A stretch of 46,795 nt of DNA from JAAEUB01 sp964550345 (lineage in GTDB: Bacteria > Pseudomonadota > Alphaproteobacteria > Rhodobacterales > Rhodobacteraceae). Positions 8,118-16,275 of this stretch are shown one piece after another. A program made the translations under genes and the position numbers. The DNA is taken from positions 1 to 46,795 of the forward strand of contig CAZJYZ010000021.1 in NCBI GenBank assembly GCA_964550345.1, read 5' to 3'. The notes beneath the pieces are model-generated. The model worked only from the letters and a program-made list of their open reading frames with translations, searched no databases and was not told the origin of the DNA. Numbering within the stretch: position 1 is the first letter of the stretch; every line of letters starts with the position of its first letter.

Positions 8118-9221
8118 CTAGCCGGTGTGGTAAAGTGTCGAAAACATCTTGGGGTCCAGGCTTTCCGCCTCAAAGGTTTCGCCTTCTGTCAGGATTGACA
8201 CTGCATCATGTGAATGCAGGCTTTCCTGATGACTGGCGATCACACGGAAATCACCGATGCGCGGGTCCAGCTGCAATTGTTCACAGAACAGCCGCGCGGC
8301 GTCCTCGACGAAAATCGGATTAGCGGCGTTAAGTTCGGCAAAGGCCTGTTCATCTTCGCGTTTGACCATGACCTGTGTCTCGGTCGGCACAGCCTCGCGG
8401 CACAGATCAATCAGGTCTTCAAACCACAGGCAAGCCTGGTCGCACAATACTTCGACCGACAGGCGCGCCACCGAGCGCTGTGAATGCGGCGTTGCCAACT
8501 GGCCCCGTGTCTGGCGCGCATGTTCGGCAAGCTCCAGCGAACAGGGGCAGGTCGAGGAGTAGACGTAATCAAGATGGATGAATTTACGGCGCGCTCCACG
8601 ATGTTCGACCAATTCCAGCGCAATGTTGTAATATTGATAGCCAGAGAGGCCTGAGCGCAGGCTCTCCACCCGCGCCGGGTAGGAAAACTGCATTTCTATG
8701 CGCGCATCCAGGCTTTCAAGATCGGTCTTGTAATCGTCCAGCGCCGCCTCGATCACCTCAAAGGAAAAGGTCTTTTCCGCATGCAGATAAAACGAGCGCA
8801 TAATGCGCGACATGTTGATGCCCTTTTTGCCCTTCTCAAGGCTGACCGTACCGGTGACGGATGTTTCAAGCACCAGATCACGGCCATTGCGCCGGTGATA
8901 ATTGATCGGCAGACGAAAGTTGGAGATGCCCACATGCTGGATGTGCTTGCGTGCACCCTGAATAAGGCTGGCCGGGCCGTTTTGCAGATCGGGCATTGTG
9001 GCCTTGTAAGCGGCGTCGGGTTCAAAATCTTCCGGATAGTTGCGCGACAGGTCCGGGTAGTTTGACACTTCGCCACCGGGCAGCAGCCGGGCAATTGCCG
9101 GGTCAAGTTGCGCCACTTCAACCGGGTCGGCAGTGGCAGCCCAATCACGCAACACTTTCAGTGCCCGTGCGGCATCACCCTCATCCGGTTTTTCTTCGAT
9201 ATCCGGGGTCACATAGTTCAT
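8118..9221 (-). CDS. folE2: GTP cyclohydrolase FolE2 (type IB)
   Basis: Converts GTP to 7,8-dihydroneopterin triphosphate, the first step of folate (and queuosine-type) synthesis, in the cytoplasm. 367 residues, the usual size. Recognised from VGISNFRLPINYHRR, SLEKGKKGINMSRIMR, YVYSSTCPCSLELAEHAR with the metal-ligand Cys, TPHSQRSVARLSVE, FCEQLQLDPRIGDFRV and ASHQESLHSHDAV near the C-terminus. Unlike FolE1, the enzyme family can use metals other than zinc. GGAGGG precedes the ATG at 9221. It lies 83 bases after metZ on the same strand, so read-through from metZ is possible, but the gap holds an inverted repeat (9250-9263) that may mark its own control. Confidence 0.95.
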   Translation of the reverse strand: MNYVTPDIEEKPDEGDAARALKVLRDWAATADPVEVAQLDPAIARLLPGGEVSNYPDLSRNYPEDFEPDAAYKATMPDLQNGPASLIQGARKHIQHVGISNFRLPINYHRRNGRDLVLETSVTGTVSLEKGKKGINMSRIMRSFYLHAEKTFSFEVIEAALDDYKTDLESLDARIEMQFSYPARVESLRSGLSGYQYYNIALELVEHRGARRKFIHLDYVYSSTCPCSLELAEHARQTRGQLATPHSQRSVARLSVEVLCDQACLWFEDLIDLCREAVPTETQVMVKREDEQAFAELNAANPIFVEDAARLFCEQLQLDPRIGDFRVIASHQESLHSHDAVSILTEGETFEAESLDPKMFSTLYHTG

Positions 9222-9249
9222 GACGATCCCTCCAATGGTCCTGTCGCAG

Positions 9250-9263
9250 GTCCAATTTAGGAC
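9250..9263. promoter_or_regulatory. Interrupted inverted repeat upstream of folE2
   Basis: GTCCAATTTAGGAC: GTCC and GGAC arms around a 6-base AT-rich spacer, 29 bases upstream of the folE2 start, within an AT-rich stretch. It could be an operator. I cannot assign it to Zur, IscR or another known regulator from sequence alone. Confidence 0.3.
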
Positions 9264-9304
9264 TATTTAGCAAAATTACCAAATGAACCCGCTCAAAAGC
9301 GGCA

Positions 9305-10486
9305 TTACACCGCGTCCAGCGCCCCCGTCAGGTCCGCAATCAGGTCTCGTGTGTCTTCCAGCCCCACGGACAGACGCACGAGGCCCGGAGTAATGCCCAG
9401 CGCCACTTTCTGTTCATCGGGAAGACGCTGGTGTGTGGTGGTTGCCGGATGGGTGATGATAGACTTTGCGTCACCTAGGTTATTGGAAATCAGGATGACA
9501 TTCAGCGCATTGAGGAAACGAAATGCTGCCTCCTGCCCGCCTGCAAGTTCAAATGACAACACCGTGCCTCCTGCCCCGTCCATCTGGCGGGCCACTAGGG
9601 CTGCGTCCGGATGATCCTTAAGCCCCGGAAATAATACGCGCGACAGTTTTTCGTGCCCCTGCAACGCCTTGGCCAGCGTCAAAGCACTTGCAGACTGCGC
9701 GCGCACCCGCAAATCCATGGTCTCAAGCCCCTTCAGCATCACCCAGGCGTTAAACGGGCTGAGTGCGCCACCGGTATGCTTGAGGTATGGCTCTAACGTG
9801 CCGCGGATAAAGTCTTTCGTGCCCAGCACCACGCCGCCCAGACAACGCCCCTGCCCGTCTATATGTTTGGTGGCGGAATAGATCACCACATCCGCCCCCA
9901 GCTCCAGAGGCGCGCTGTATGTCTGGGTGGCAAATACATTATCAACCACGACTAATGCCCCAACCGCGTGGGCAATTTCGGACACGGCGGCGATATCGAT
10001 CACTTCAAGCGTCGGATTGGCGACGCTTTCAAAGAATACCAGTTTCGTATCGACCGTTACCGAGGCGCGCCACGCGTCAATATCGGTACCGTCTACCAGG
10101 GCAATCTCGACCCCGTAGCGCGCCAGCACATCCTCTAGAATGTAAAGGCACGAGCCGAACAGCGCCCGGGCAGCCACCACCCGGTCACCCGCTTTCAGGG
10201 GCGCCATCAGCACAGCGTTGACCGCCGCCATGCCCGAGGCAACGGCAAAGGCGTCCTCGGCTCCCTCAAGTGCTGCGATACGTTCTTCGAACATGCGCAC
10301 GGTCGGATTTCCGTAGCGGGCATAAATAAACTCATCCTCGCCGGTTTCAATAAACCGCGCCTCGGCCTGTTCGGGGCTGTCATAGACAAAGCCCTGGGTC
10401 AGGAAAATAGCCTCGCTCACCTCGCTATATTGGCTGCGACGTGTGCCGCCATGCACCATCTTGGTCCGTTTGTGCCACTTATCCAT
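9305..10486 (-). CDS. metZ: O-succinylhomoserine sulfhydrylase
   Basis: PLP enzyme of the Cys/Met metabolism family that makes homocysteine from O-succinylhomoserine and sulfide (direct sulfhydrylation route to methionine). 393 residues. Visible motifs: IYARYGNPTVRMFEERIAALEG, ASGMAAVNAVL, VVDNVFATQ, the PLP-lysine segment YSATKHIDGQGRCLGG, and LISNNLGDAKSIITHPATTTHQ near the C-terminus, the family pattern for the sulfhydrylase rather than cystathionine synthase. ATG 10486 (MDKWHKRT) is preceded by AAGGA; the frame upstream lies within the terminator hairpin. A SAM-II riboswitch and an intrinsic terminator precede the gene, so it is predicted to be switched off when S-adenosylmethionine is plentiful. 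Confidence 0.93.
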   Translation of the reverse strand: MDKWHKRTKMVHGGTRRSQYSEVSEAIFLTQGFVYDSPEQAEARFIETGEDEFIYARYGNPTVRMFEERIAALEGAEDAFAVASGMAAVNAVLMAPLKAGDRVVAARALFGSCLYILEDVLARYGVEIALVDGTDIDAWRASVTVDTKLVFFESVANPTLEVIDIAAVSEIAHAVGALVVVDNVFATQTYSAPLELGADVVIYSATKHIDGQGRCLGGVVLGTKDFIRGTLEPYLKHTGGALSPFNAWVMLKGLETMDLRVRAQSASALTLAKALQGHEKLSRVLFPGLKDHPDAALVARQMDGAGGTVLSFELAGGQEAAFRFLNALNVILISNNLGDAKSIITHPATTTHQRLPDEQKVALGITPGLVRLSVGLEDTRDLIADLTGALDAV

Positions 10487-10504
10487 CTGCGCATCCTTTC
10501 GCAC

Positions 10505-10539
10505 AAAAAAACCCCCACCGCAGGTAAGAGCGCCGGGGG
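10505..10539 (-). terminator. Intrinsic (attenuator) terminator between riboswitch and metZ
   Basis: On the minus strand CCCCC (10539-10535) pairs with GGGGG (10516-10512), with further GC pairing inside, followed by seven T (10511-10505). It ends 18 bases before the metZ ATG and directly follows the SAM-II aptamer, the arrangement of a transcription attenuator. Confidence 0.85.
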
Positions 10540-10549
10540 CCACAGCCCT

Positions 10550-10608
10550 GACCTCTTTAGCGGCATATTTAAAGTGGCCCGCAATCCGGAGAACAAATCG
10601 CCACTCGC
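10550..10608 (-). promoter_or_regulatory. SAM-II riboswitch (metA-type aptamer) controlling metZ
   Basis: Reading the minus strand: P1 is GTGGC (10604-10600) with GCCAC (10578-10574). The loop contains the conserved GATTTG and a TTGCGG segment; after P1 come TTTAAA and CCGCTAAAG. The loop GCGG can pair with the downstream CCGC to give the H-type pseudoknot of this class. These conserved blocks and their order match the SAM-II family known from alphaproteobacterial methionine genes. The terminator at 10505-10539 and metZ follow, which fits SAM-dependent repression. Confidence 0.9.
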
Positions 10609-10701
10609 GCCATCGATAAAGTGAACCGCGTTTTACGTCAACTCCCTTGCGCCCGTCTGTCTTTGCAGGGCAAGCTGGTCCGGTGCTAACAGGAGAACCC
10701 C

Positions 10702-11403
10702 ATGAGCAATCCCATCGAGCTTTACTATTGGCCTACCCCAAATGGCTGGAAAATATCCATCGCACTTGAGGAGATGAGCCTGCCTTATGAGGTGAAGCTG
10801 GTCAATATCGGTGCAGGCGAACAGTTCGAACCGGAATTTCTGAAGATCGCCCCTAATAACCGCATGCCTGCCATTGTCGATCCGGACGGGCCAGACGGCG
10901 CACCGATTTCGATCTTTGAGAGCGGTGCGATCCTGCAATATCTGGCGCGCAAAACCGGAAAGTTTTGTGGCTCAACCGAACGCGAACGCATCGCCGTCGA
11001 CCAATGGCTGATGTGGCAGATGGGCGGTCTTGGCCCCATGGCCGGGCAGGCGCATCATTTTCTGAAATATGCTCCTGCGATGGATCCGCCGCAGGAATTG
11101 CCCTATGCGCAGGATCGCTACCGCACTGAAACTGCGCGGCTTTATGGCGTGATGGACCGGCAATTGGCAGGTAACCAATTTATTGCAGGCGATTTTTATT
11201 CAATCGCCGATATGGCCTGCTGGAGTTGGGCGACCTTGTGGAAAATGCAACAACAGACGCTGGACGACAAACCCAATCTGGCACGCTGGCTGGCTGAGGT
11301 CGGCGAACGGCCAGCGGTCATTGCGGGACGTGCAGTCGCTGCCGAAAAACGCTCAACCCCGCTTTCCAGCAAGAAGGCGCAAAGCGTTTTGTTCAAACGG
11401 TGA
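10702..11403 (+). CDS. Glutathione S-transferase, YfcG/Ure2p-like
   Basis: 233-residue cytosolic glutathione transferase. The N-terminal thioredoxin-like domain begins IELYYWPTPNGWKISIALEEM and has the cis-Pro region NNRMPAIVDPDGPDG and the glutathione-binding SIFESGAILQYLA. The C-terminal helical domain carries DQWLMWQMGGLGPMAGQAHHF and the N-cap motif YSIADMACWSWATLW. This pattern is that of YfcG-type enzymes, which act as disulfide-bond oxidoreductases toward glutathione rather than classical conjugating enzymes. AGGAG precedes the ATG. The stop overlaps the GTG start of the next gene, so the pair is co-translated. The substrate is unknown. Confidence 0.9.
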   Translation: MSNPIELYYWPTPNGWKISIALEEMSLPYEVKLVNIGAGEQFEPEFLKIAPNNRMPAIVDPDGPDGAPISIFESGAILQYLARKTGKFCGSTERERIAVDQWLMWQMGGLGPMAGQAHHFLKYAPAMDPPQELPYAQDRYRTETARLYGVMDRQLAGNQFIAGDFYSIADMACWSWATLWKMQQQTLDDKPNLARWLAEVGERPAVIAGRAVAAEKRSTPLSSKKAQSVLFKR

Positions 11404-11954
11404 ACTTGCGCGCCGGCATATTCCTGTTGATTTGGATTTGCCTTGCCGGATGCGCACCTAAACGGGCTGTAAATGCCCCAACACTGGTGACAATGCGGGC
11501 CGCGATTGACATCAACCGGCCTGCAGAGGCGCTGTTTGCCTTCGCCGCTGATCCCGAAAATGACCTTTTTTGGCGCAAGGAAGTTGTGTTGACAGAAGCC
11601 TCAGGACCGTTGGCATATGGGGCGCTTTACCGCGAAGAAATCACGCTTGGGCTGGTTAATAATTTTGAAATGCAGGCACAGGTCACCCATTTCCAACCGC
11701 CCTTTCAGGTGCGTGTTCAGGCACCGGCGCATTTTGGGCGGACCTTCACAGCCGAGCGCATTTTCACCCCAATCTGGCCCGACCAAACCCGTGTGCATTA
11801 CTCGGTGACAGCCGACATTGAGGTGGTGAACGACATTACCCGGAGCATTGTTACACCGGAATTTGCTGAAAGATATTATGCTTGGGTGATGCAGAGCTAT
11901 CTGCGGCAGTTAAAATGGCTGATGGAGGCCAGACCGGCGCCAAACGCGCCCTGA
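11400..11954 (+). CDS. SRPBCC-fold lipoprotein
   Basis: 184 residues. A short lipoprotein signal peptide (AGIFLLIWICLAGC) ends in a lipobox with Cys18, so the mature protein is predicted to be lipid-anchored in the cell envelope. The rest looks like a START/SRPBCC helix-grip domain: MRAAIDINRPAEALFAFAAD at the front (typical 'polyketide cyclase' opening), alternating beta strands, and a long C-terminal helix FAERYYAWVMQSYLRQLKWLME. Such domains bind hydrophobic ligands, and a lipoprotein version is less common. The GTG start overlaps the TGA of the glutathione transferase gene (GTGA) and there is no clear Shine-Dalgarno, so it depends on coupling. The ligand is unknown. Confidence 0.7.
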   Translation: MNLRAGIFLLIWICLAGCAPKRAVNAPTLVTMRAAIDINRPAEALFAFAADPENDLFWRKEVVLTEASGPLAYGALYREEITLGLVNNFEMQAQVTHFQPPFQVRVQAPAHFGRTFTAERIFTPIWPDQTRVHYSVTADIEVVNDITRSIVTPEFAERYYAWVMQSYLRQLKWLMEARPAPNAP

Positions 11955-11975
11955 TTGCTCCCGAGTCGATTCCCC

Positions 11976-12716
11976 TTAGGACAACACGCCCCCATCCACA
12001 TCATCACCGGTTTCACCCATCAAAAGCTCGATATCGGGGATGATCACGCGACGTTTACCTTCCAGCTTAATGATGCCCGATTTTTTAAGGCTTGAAACCT
12101 GACGGCTGACAGTTTCCAAAGTCAGGCCAAGGTAATCCGCCATTGCCTCACGTGTCAGGGGCAGATCGAACGACATACCATCGCCCGGCGATGTCTTGTG
12201 CAAAGCCGCATCCCGGCTGGCAAGGATGGTCAGAAGGCTGGCAATTTTTTCATGCGCAGTTTTGCGCCCTAAAAGCAGCATCCATTCGCGCGCCTGATCC
12301 AGCTCATCTAGCGTCATTTCCAGAAGGCGCCCGGCGAGGCTGGGGGTGGTTAACATCAGCTCCTCAAAGGGTTTCTTGCGAAACGCGCAAATGGTTAGAT
12401 TGGTAACGGCTACCACGTCATAGGGGGCAGAATCACGTCCCGGCCTCCCGATGAAATCCGATGGCAGCAACAGCCCGACCATTTGGGTGCGCCCGTCTTC
12501 CATGCCCTGTGAAAGAGAGGCAATACCGGTCACAACAGAGGCCACAAACTCCATATGATCGCCAGCCCACAAAACAGTCTGCCCGGCCTCGTAACTGCGG
12601 TAATACTTGATGGATTCGAGCCTGGTCAACTCGTCTTGGTCGCACATCGCGCAGACCGCGCGGTGCTGAATTGGGCATGTACCACAATCCCTCATGTCGA
12701 AGACAGGTTTGTTCAT
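11976..12716 (-). CDS. fnrL: FnrL, oxygen-sensing Crp/Fnr-family transcription regulator
   Basis: 246 residues. The N-terminal Cys11-x2-Cys14...Cys22-x2-Cys25 motif (CGTCPIQHRAVCAMC) together with a central Cys (LTICAFRK) is the [4Fe-4S] binding pattern of Fnr proteins; oxygen destroys the cluster and inactivates the dimer. A cNMP-binding-like beta-roll follows, then a C-terminal winged helix with recognition helix LGLTLETVSRQVSSL containing the E..SR residues that read TTGAT half-sites. In Rhodobacter-type bacteria FnrL turns on anaerobic and microaerobic genes including hemN. Here the gene is divergent from hemN, and a perfect FNR box lies 18 bases upstream of its own start, indicating autoregulation. 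Confidence 0.95.
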   Translation of the reverse strand: MNKPVFDMRDCGTCPIQHRAVCAMCDQDELTRLESIKYYRSYEAGQTVLWAGDHMEFVASVVTGIASLSQGMEDGRTQMVGLLLPSDFIGRPGRDSAPYDVVAVTNLTICAFRKKPFEELMLTTPSLAGRLLEMTLDELDQAREWMLLLGRKTAHEKIASLLTILASRDAALHKTSPGDGMSFDLPLTREAMADYLGLTLETVSRQVSSLKKSGIIKLEGKRRVIIPDIELLMGETGDDVDGGVLS

Positions 12717-12733
12717 CGTTAGGTTGGCCCGGT

Positions 12734-12747
12734 TTGATCCTGATCAA
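12734..12747. promoter_or_regulatory. FNR box between fnrL and hemN
   Basis: TTGATCCTGATCAA, a perfect TTGAT-N4-ATCAA site. Its edge is 17 bases from the fnrL start and 35 from the hemN start, so one site can serve both promoters. The neighbouring regulator has the matching recognition helix. Confidence 0.93.
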
Positions 12748-12782
12748 AGTATCGCGCGTAATTCCTGTTAAATCCTAGTCGA

Positions 12783-14138
12783 ATGGAGAACCGTGCGCAA
12801 CTGAAACACTTGGGGCTTTTTGACGCCCGTGTACCCCGCTACACCAGCTACCCGACCGCGCCGCAATTTGGCACCGGTCTGGGGGCTGATCAGGTAGCGG
12901 ACTGGATATCTTCGATTAAACCGGGATCTTCGATCTCGGTCTATGCGCATATTCCCTTTTGCCGGAACCTGTGTTGGTTCTGCGCCTGTCGCACGCAGGG
13001 CACAGCAACGGCGGCTCCGGTGGCCTCGTATCTGGAAACGGTCAAGGCCGAGCTGGCTCTCGCTGCAGAGCATTTACCCGCGGATGTCACCATCGAACAC
13101 CTGCATCTGGGCGGTGGCACACCGACCTTGATGGAACCGGCCATGATTACCGACCTGACATCGGCAATCTTCGACATGGCACCATTGGCAGAAGGTGCGC
13201 AGTTTTCGGTCGAGATTGATCCAAACGAAATTGACGGCGCCCGGCTGGACGCTCTGGCCGAGGCCGGGATGAACCGCGCCTCGATCGGGGTGCAGGATTT
13301 TGATCCGATGATTCAAGAGGTTATAGGCCGCCCGCAAAGCTTTGAGATCACCCGCGACGCTGTTTTGGGCCTACGCGCACGTGGCATCACCAGCCTTAAT
13401 GCCGACATCCTTTATGGCCTGCCCCATCAGGACAAGGCGCGCATCACATCCTCGGTTGAAATGCTCTTGTCTCTCGAACCTGACCGGGTGGCCTTGTTTG
13501 GTTATGCCCATGTTCCGTGGATGGCCCGGCGTCAGAAGCTGATCCCGACAGAAGCACTCCCCTCGCCCGAAGAACGGCTGGAGCTGTTTGACACAGCCCA
13601 TGACCTGTTCCTTGCCGATGGGTTCCGCCAAATTGGCATCGACCATTTTGCTCGCCCCGGTGACGGGCTGGACACAGCCCAGCGTGACGGCACGATGCAA
13701 CGCAATTTTCAGGGCTACACCGAAGATAAATCCGACGTGCTGATCGGCTTTGGCGCCTCTGCAATTTCGCGCTATCCGCAAGGTTATGCGCAAAATGAGC
13801 CCGCCACGTCGAAATATGTGGAAAAAGTGCGCGACGGTGTTTTGCCGGTTTCACGCGGCCACGCTTTCGTTGGCGAAGACCTTGTACGTGCACGGATCAT
13901 CGAAAAAATTCTGTGTGATTTCCGGGTCGATTTCGCCGAAGTTGCGGGCGAGTTCGACATGGATCCAGCGGAGCTATTGGCGATGGCCACCGGACTGGAA
14001 GAGGCCCTGCCTGACACTACCTCGCTGGAAGGCACTTTGTTGACCATCCAACCATATGCCGAACCACTGGCCCGCATCATCGCGCGCCATTTCGACGCCT
14101 ATGAAATGAACGCCTCGGGGCATTCTCAGGCCGTCTAA
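12783..14138 (+). CDS. hemN: Oxygen-independent coproporphyrinogen III dehydrogenase
   Basis: Radical SAM enzyme that converts coproporphyrinogen III to protoporphyrinogen IX without oxygen, in haem (and bacteriochlorophyll) synthesis. 451 residues, standard length. The [4Fe-4S] motif is C-x3-C-x2-C in YAHIPFCRNLCWFCACRT, with the extra Cys after the motif as in true HemN. Other family blocks are PRYTSYPTAPQF at the N-terminus, LHLGGGTPTLM, SVEIDPNE, ASIGVQDFDP, DILYGLPHQ, IGIDHFARPGD and FQGYTEDKSDVLIGFGASAIS. The ATG at 12783 has only a weak ribosome site. The FNR box upstream predicts induction at low oxygen by FnrL. Confidence 0.96.
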   Translation: MENRAQLKHLGLFDARVPRYTSYPTAPQFGTGLGADQVADWISSIKPGSSISVYAHIPFCRNLCWFCACRTQGTATAAPVASYLETVKAELALAAEHLPADVTIEHLHLGGGTPTLMEPAMITDLTSAIFDMAPLAEGAQFSVEIDPNEIDGARLDALAEAGMNRASIGVQDFDPMIQEVIGRPQSFEITRDAVLGLRARGITSLNADILYGLPHQDKARITSSVEMLLSLEPDRVALFGYAHVPWMARRQKLIPTEALPSPEERLELFDTAHDLFLADGFRQIGIDHFARPGDGLDTAQRDGTMQRNFQGYTEDKSDVLIGFGASAISRYPQGYAQNEPATSKYVEKVRDGVLPVSRGHAFVGEDLVRARIIEKILCDFRVDFAEVAGEFDMDPAELLAMATGLEEALPDTTSLEGTLLTIQPYAEPLARIIARHFDAYEMNASGHSQAV

Positions 14139-14284
14139 TCCTTAAAGGCAGGGAATACTGCTTCTACAGTTGCTCATGATCAGCATTTCGCTTTGCGCAT
14201 TTCAACTTGAAACCACGTAGCGAATACGGGATTGCCCGGCACACTTGCGTTCTCTAAGCTCCCCATAACAAAGGAGCGCCTCCC

Positions 14285-15700
14285 ATGAACGAACACCCCA
14301 TCTGGCCACATGTTGAACGTCATCAGGAACGTCTGCACGCTCTGTCAGACAAGGTCTGGGCCACGCCTGAAACCTGTTACGCCGAAGAGCAATCGGTGGC
14401 TGCCCATATTGAAGAATTGGAGCATCAAGGATTTCGCATCACCCGAAACGTGGCGGACATTGAAACCGCAGTGATTGGCGAGGCGGGCGAAGATGGGCCC
14501 GTCATTGCCTTTTTAGGGGAATACGACGCCCTTGCAGCCCTGTCTCAGGAGGCGGATGTGGCAGAACTCCGCCCGATTGAGGAAGGCGGCAATGGCCATG
14601 GGTGCGGACATAACATGTTGGGTTCCGGGGCGTTGCTGGCCGCCATCGCCGTGCGTGACTGGCTGGAGGAAACCGGCACGCCGGGACGGGTTCGCTATAT
14701 CGGCTGCCCGGCAGAAGAAGGTGGTGCTGCCAAGGCTTTCATGGTCAAGGCCGGGGTGTTTGATGATGTGGACATCGCCATTACCTGGCATCCCGCATCC
14801 ATCTCACAGGTTATGCGCGGATCCTCTCTGGCAGCAGCGCGGGTTGATTTCACCTTTACCGGCCGGGCCAGCCACGCCGCAGCCTCGCCCCATCTGGGTC
14901 GCTCGGCGCTAGATGCGGTTGAGCTGATGAATGTCGGTGTCAATTACATGCGCGAACACATGTCCGATCAGGCCCGCATCCACTATGCCTATATCGACGC
15001 AGGCGGAATATCTCCAAACGTGGTACAGCCGAATGCCGAGGTACGTTATGTGGTGCGCGAACCCTCTGCGCGCGAGATGATGAAGCTCATTGACCGGGTC
15101 GAAAAGGTCGGCAAAGGGGCCGCCATGATGACCGAGACCGAGGTCGCCATGCGCCTCATCACCGTCTCATCAGATCTGGTGCCCAACGGGCCACTTTGTG
15201 ATGCGATGCAAGCAAACCTCGACAATCTGGGCCCACCGCCCTTCTCCGACGAAGACCGGAAATACGCCGCCAAAATGCAAGCCACGATGAGCAAGGACGA
15301 CATTGCCGCCTCTTATGCATTGGTTGGCATGGCCCCCAAAGAAGACAAGACGCTGGCGGATTTCCTGGTGCCGAAAGATATACCCGCATTTGATCTGCCC
15401 GGCTCAACCGATGTTGGCGACGTCAGCTGGGCGGTGCCAACTGTGCAGCTTTGGGGCGGCAACTACGCCATCGGCACGCCGTTTCATTCCTGGCAAATGG
15501 TAGCTCAGGGTAAAAGCGGGCCGGCCATCAAAGGCATGTTCCATGCCGCCAAGATCATGGCGGCAACCGGTATTGATGCCTTCCGCAACCAGGACCTGAT
15601 TGCTCGTGCAAAAGCCGACCTAGCGACTCGCGTTGGACCCGAAGGTTATGCCTCGCCCCTGCCCAATGACGCGAAACCACCGGTCGACGAAATGGGGTGA
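14285..15700 (+). CDS. M20-family amidohydrolase, AbgB-like
   Basis: 471-residue metallohydrolase of the M20/aminoacylase family, most like p-aminobenzoyl-glutamate hydrolase subunit B (AbgB). Metal-site segments are visible: GEYDALAALSQEA, NGHGCGHNMLGSG (metal His and Cys), CPAEEGGAAKAFMV (acid/base Glu pair) and ITWHPASISQVM; the dimerisation/lid domain carries FTGRASHAAASPH; and the last metal His lies in GTPFHSWQMV. AGGAGCG precedes the ATG. No abgA-like partner or transporter is adjacent, so the real substrate (a folate breakdown product or another N-acylated amino acid) is open. It stands alone between hemN and tRNA-Ser. Confidence 0.85.
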   Translation: MNEHPIWPHVERHQERLHALSDKVWATPETCYAEEQSVAAHIEELEHQGFRITRNVADIETAVIGEAGEDGPVIAFLGEYDALAALSQEADVAELRPIEEGGNGHGCGHNMLGSGALLAAIAVRDWLEETGTPGRVRYIGCPAEEGGAAKAFMVKAGVFDDVDIAITWHPASISQVMRGSSLAAARVDFTFTGRASHAAASPHLGRSALDAVELMNVGVNYMREHMSDQARIHYAYIDAGGISPNVVQPNAEVRYVVREPSAREMMKLIDRVEKVGKGAAMMTETEVAMRLITVSSDLVPNGPLCDAMQANLDNLGPPPFSDEDRKYAAKMQATMSKDDIAASYALVGMAPKEDKTLADFLVPKDIPAFDLPGSTDVGDVSWAVPTVQLWGGNYAIGTPFHSWQMVAQGKSGPAIKGMFHAAKIMAATGIDAFRNQDLIARAKADLATRVGPEGYASPLPNDAKPPVDEMG

Positions 15701-15817
15701 GCGTTACAGCGCGAACTTCCGCTCAAAGCACACCTCAGGGACAGTTCAGCCACTCGACAAGGATTTCCTAAATACCCACTTGCAAGGGTCACCCAAGCAA
15801 GGATAGTAAGCGCGCAC

Positions 15818-15907
15818 GGAGAGGTGGCCGAGTGGTCGAAGGCGCACGCCTGGAAAGTGTGTAGGCGGGAGACCGTCTCCAGGGTTCGAATCCCTGTCTC
15901 TCCGCCA
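15818..15907 (+). tRNA. tRNA-Ser (anticodon GGA)
   Basis: 90 bases including an encoded CCA end. The acceptor arms GGAGAGG and CTCTCCG pair; the anticodon loop CTGGAAA gives GGA; a long variable arm follows (about 15 bases, type II tRNA); and the T-arm contains GGTTCGAATCC. All serine tRNA features are present. Confidence 0.97.
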
Positions 15908-16275
15908 CAACCCCTTGTAAGCTATTGATATGTAAATCAAGCTGCACCCCCTAAATACCCCATTCTGACCACAATTCCTCTTTTGAGTAAATTCGGTGAG
16001 TGGATTTCTTGCGGATATTTAGAAATCTCAGTTAGGCAGTTTTACACGCAAAAATTAACGGCAGAGCGGTCAATCGGGTTTTGGCCCCGCTTTTGTCAAT
16101 TCCTTCAGGTGTCGAAACGATAGCTGCGGTACGCAGACGGCGGCTGGTCGCCGGAATATCTGCCTTAGCTAATAGTCGTGTCCACCTGTATCAGACAGGT
16201 GTCTGTTTTCAGGATCAAGGAAGCCGCACAGACTTTGCCGGATATCCCTGCGGCTTGAAAACGCCGGTAAAACCA
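15908..16275. other. Intergenic stretch after tRNA-Ser, no convincing gene
   Basis: AT-rich first half, then a more GC-rich part with two short hairpins: CACCTGT/ACAGGTG at 16183-16201 followed by TCTGTTTT, which may be a weak plus-strand terminator, and an 8-base AAGCCGCA/TGCGGCTT pair near 16223-16258. A short open frame (16081-16383) overlaps the ferritin-like gene and shows no known features. The site next to a tRNA could have hosted an integrated element, but no integrase or repeat of the tRNA end is seen. Confidence 0.5.

Noticed and set aside
15746..15940. Minus-strand open frame of 64 codons with RDSNPGDGLPPTHF
   Set aside because: It is the antisense of tRNA-Ser; this peptide is a well-known artefact of serine tRNA genes.
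15925..15940. TTGAT-N6-ATCAA repeat after tRNA-Ser, resembling an FNR box
   Set aside because: The spacing is six, not four, and no start codon lies suitably close downstream; FNR sites require N4.
16183..16207. CACCTGT/ACAGGTG hairpin with TCTGTTTT as a terminator
   Set aside because: The stem has only seven pairs, the T-run is interrupted, and no plus-strand gene upstream needs it apart from tRNA-Ser about 280 bases away.
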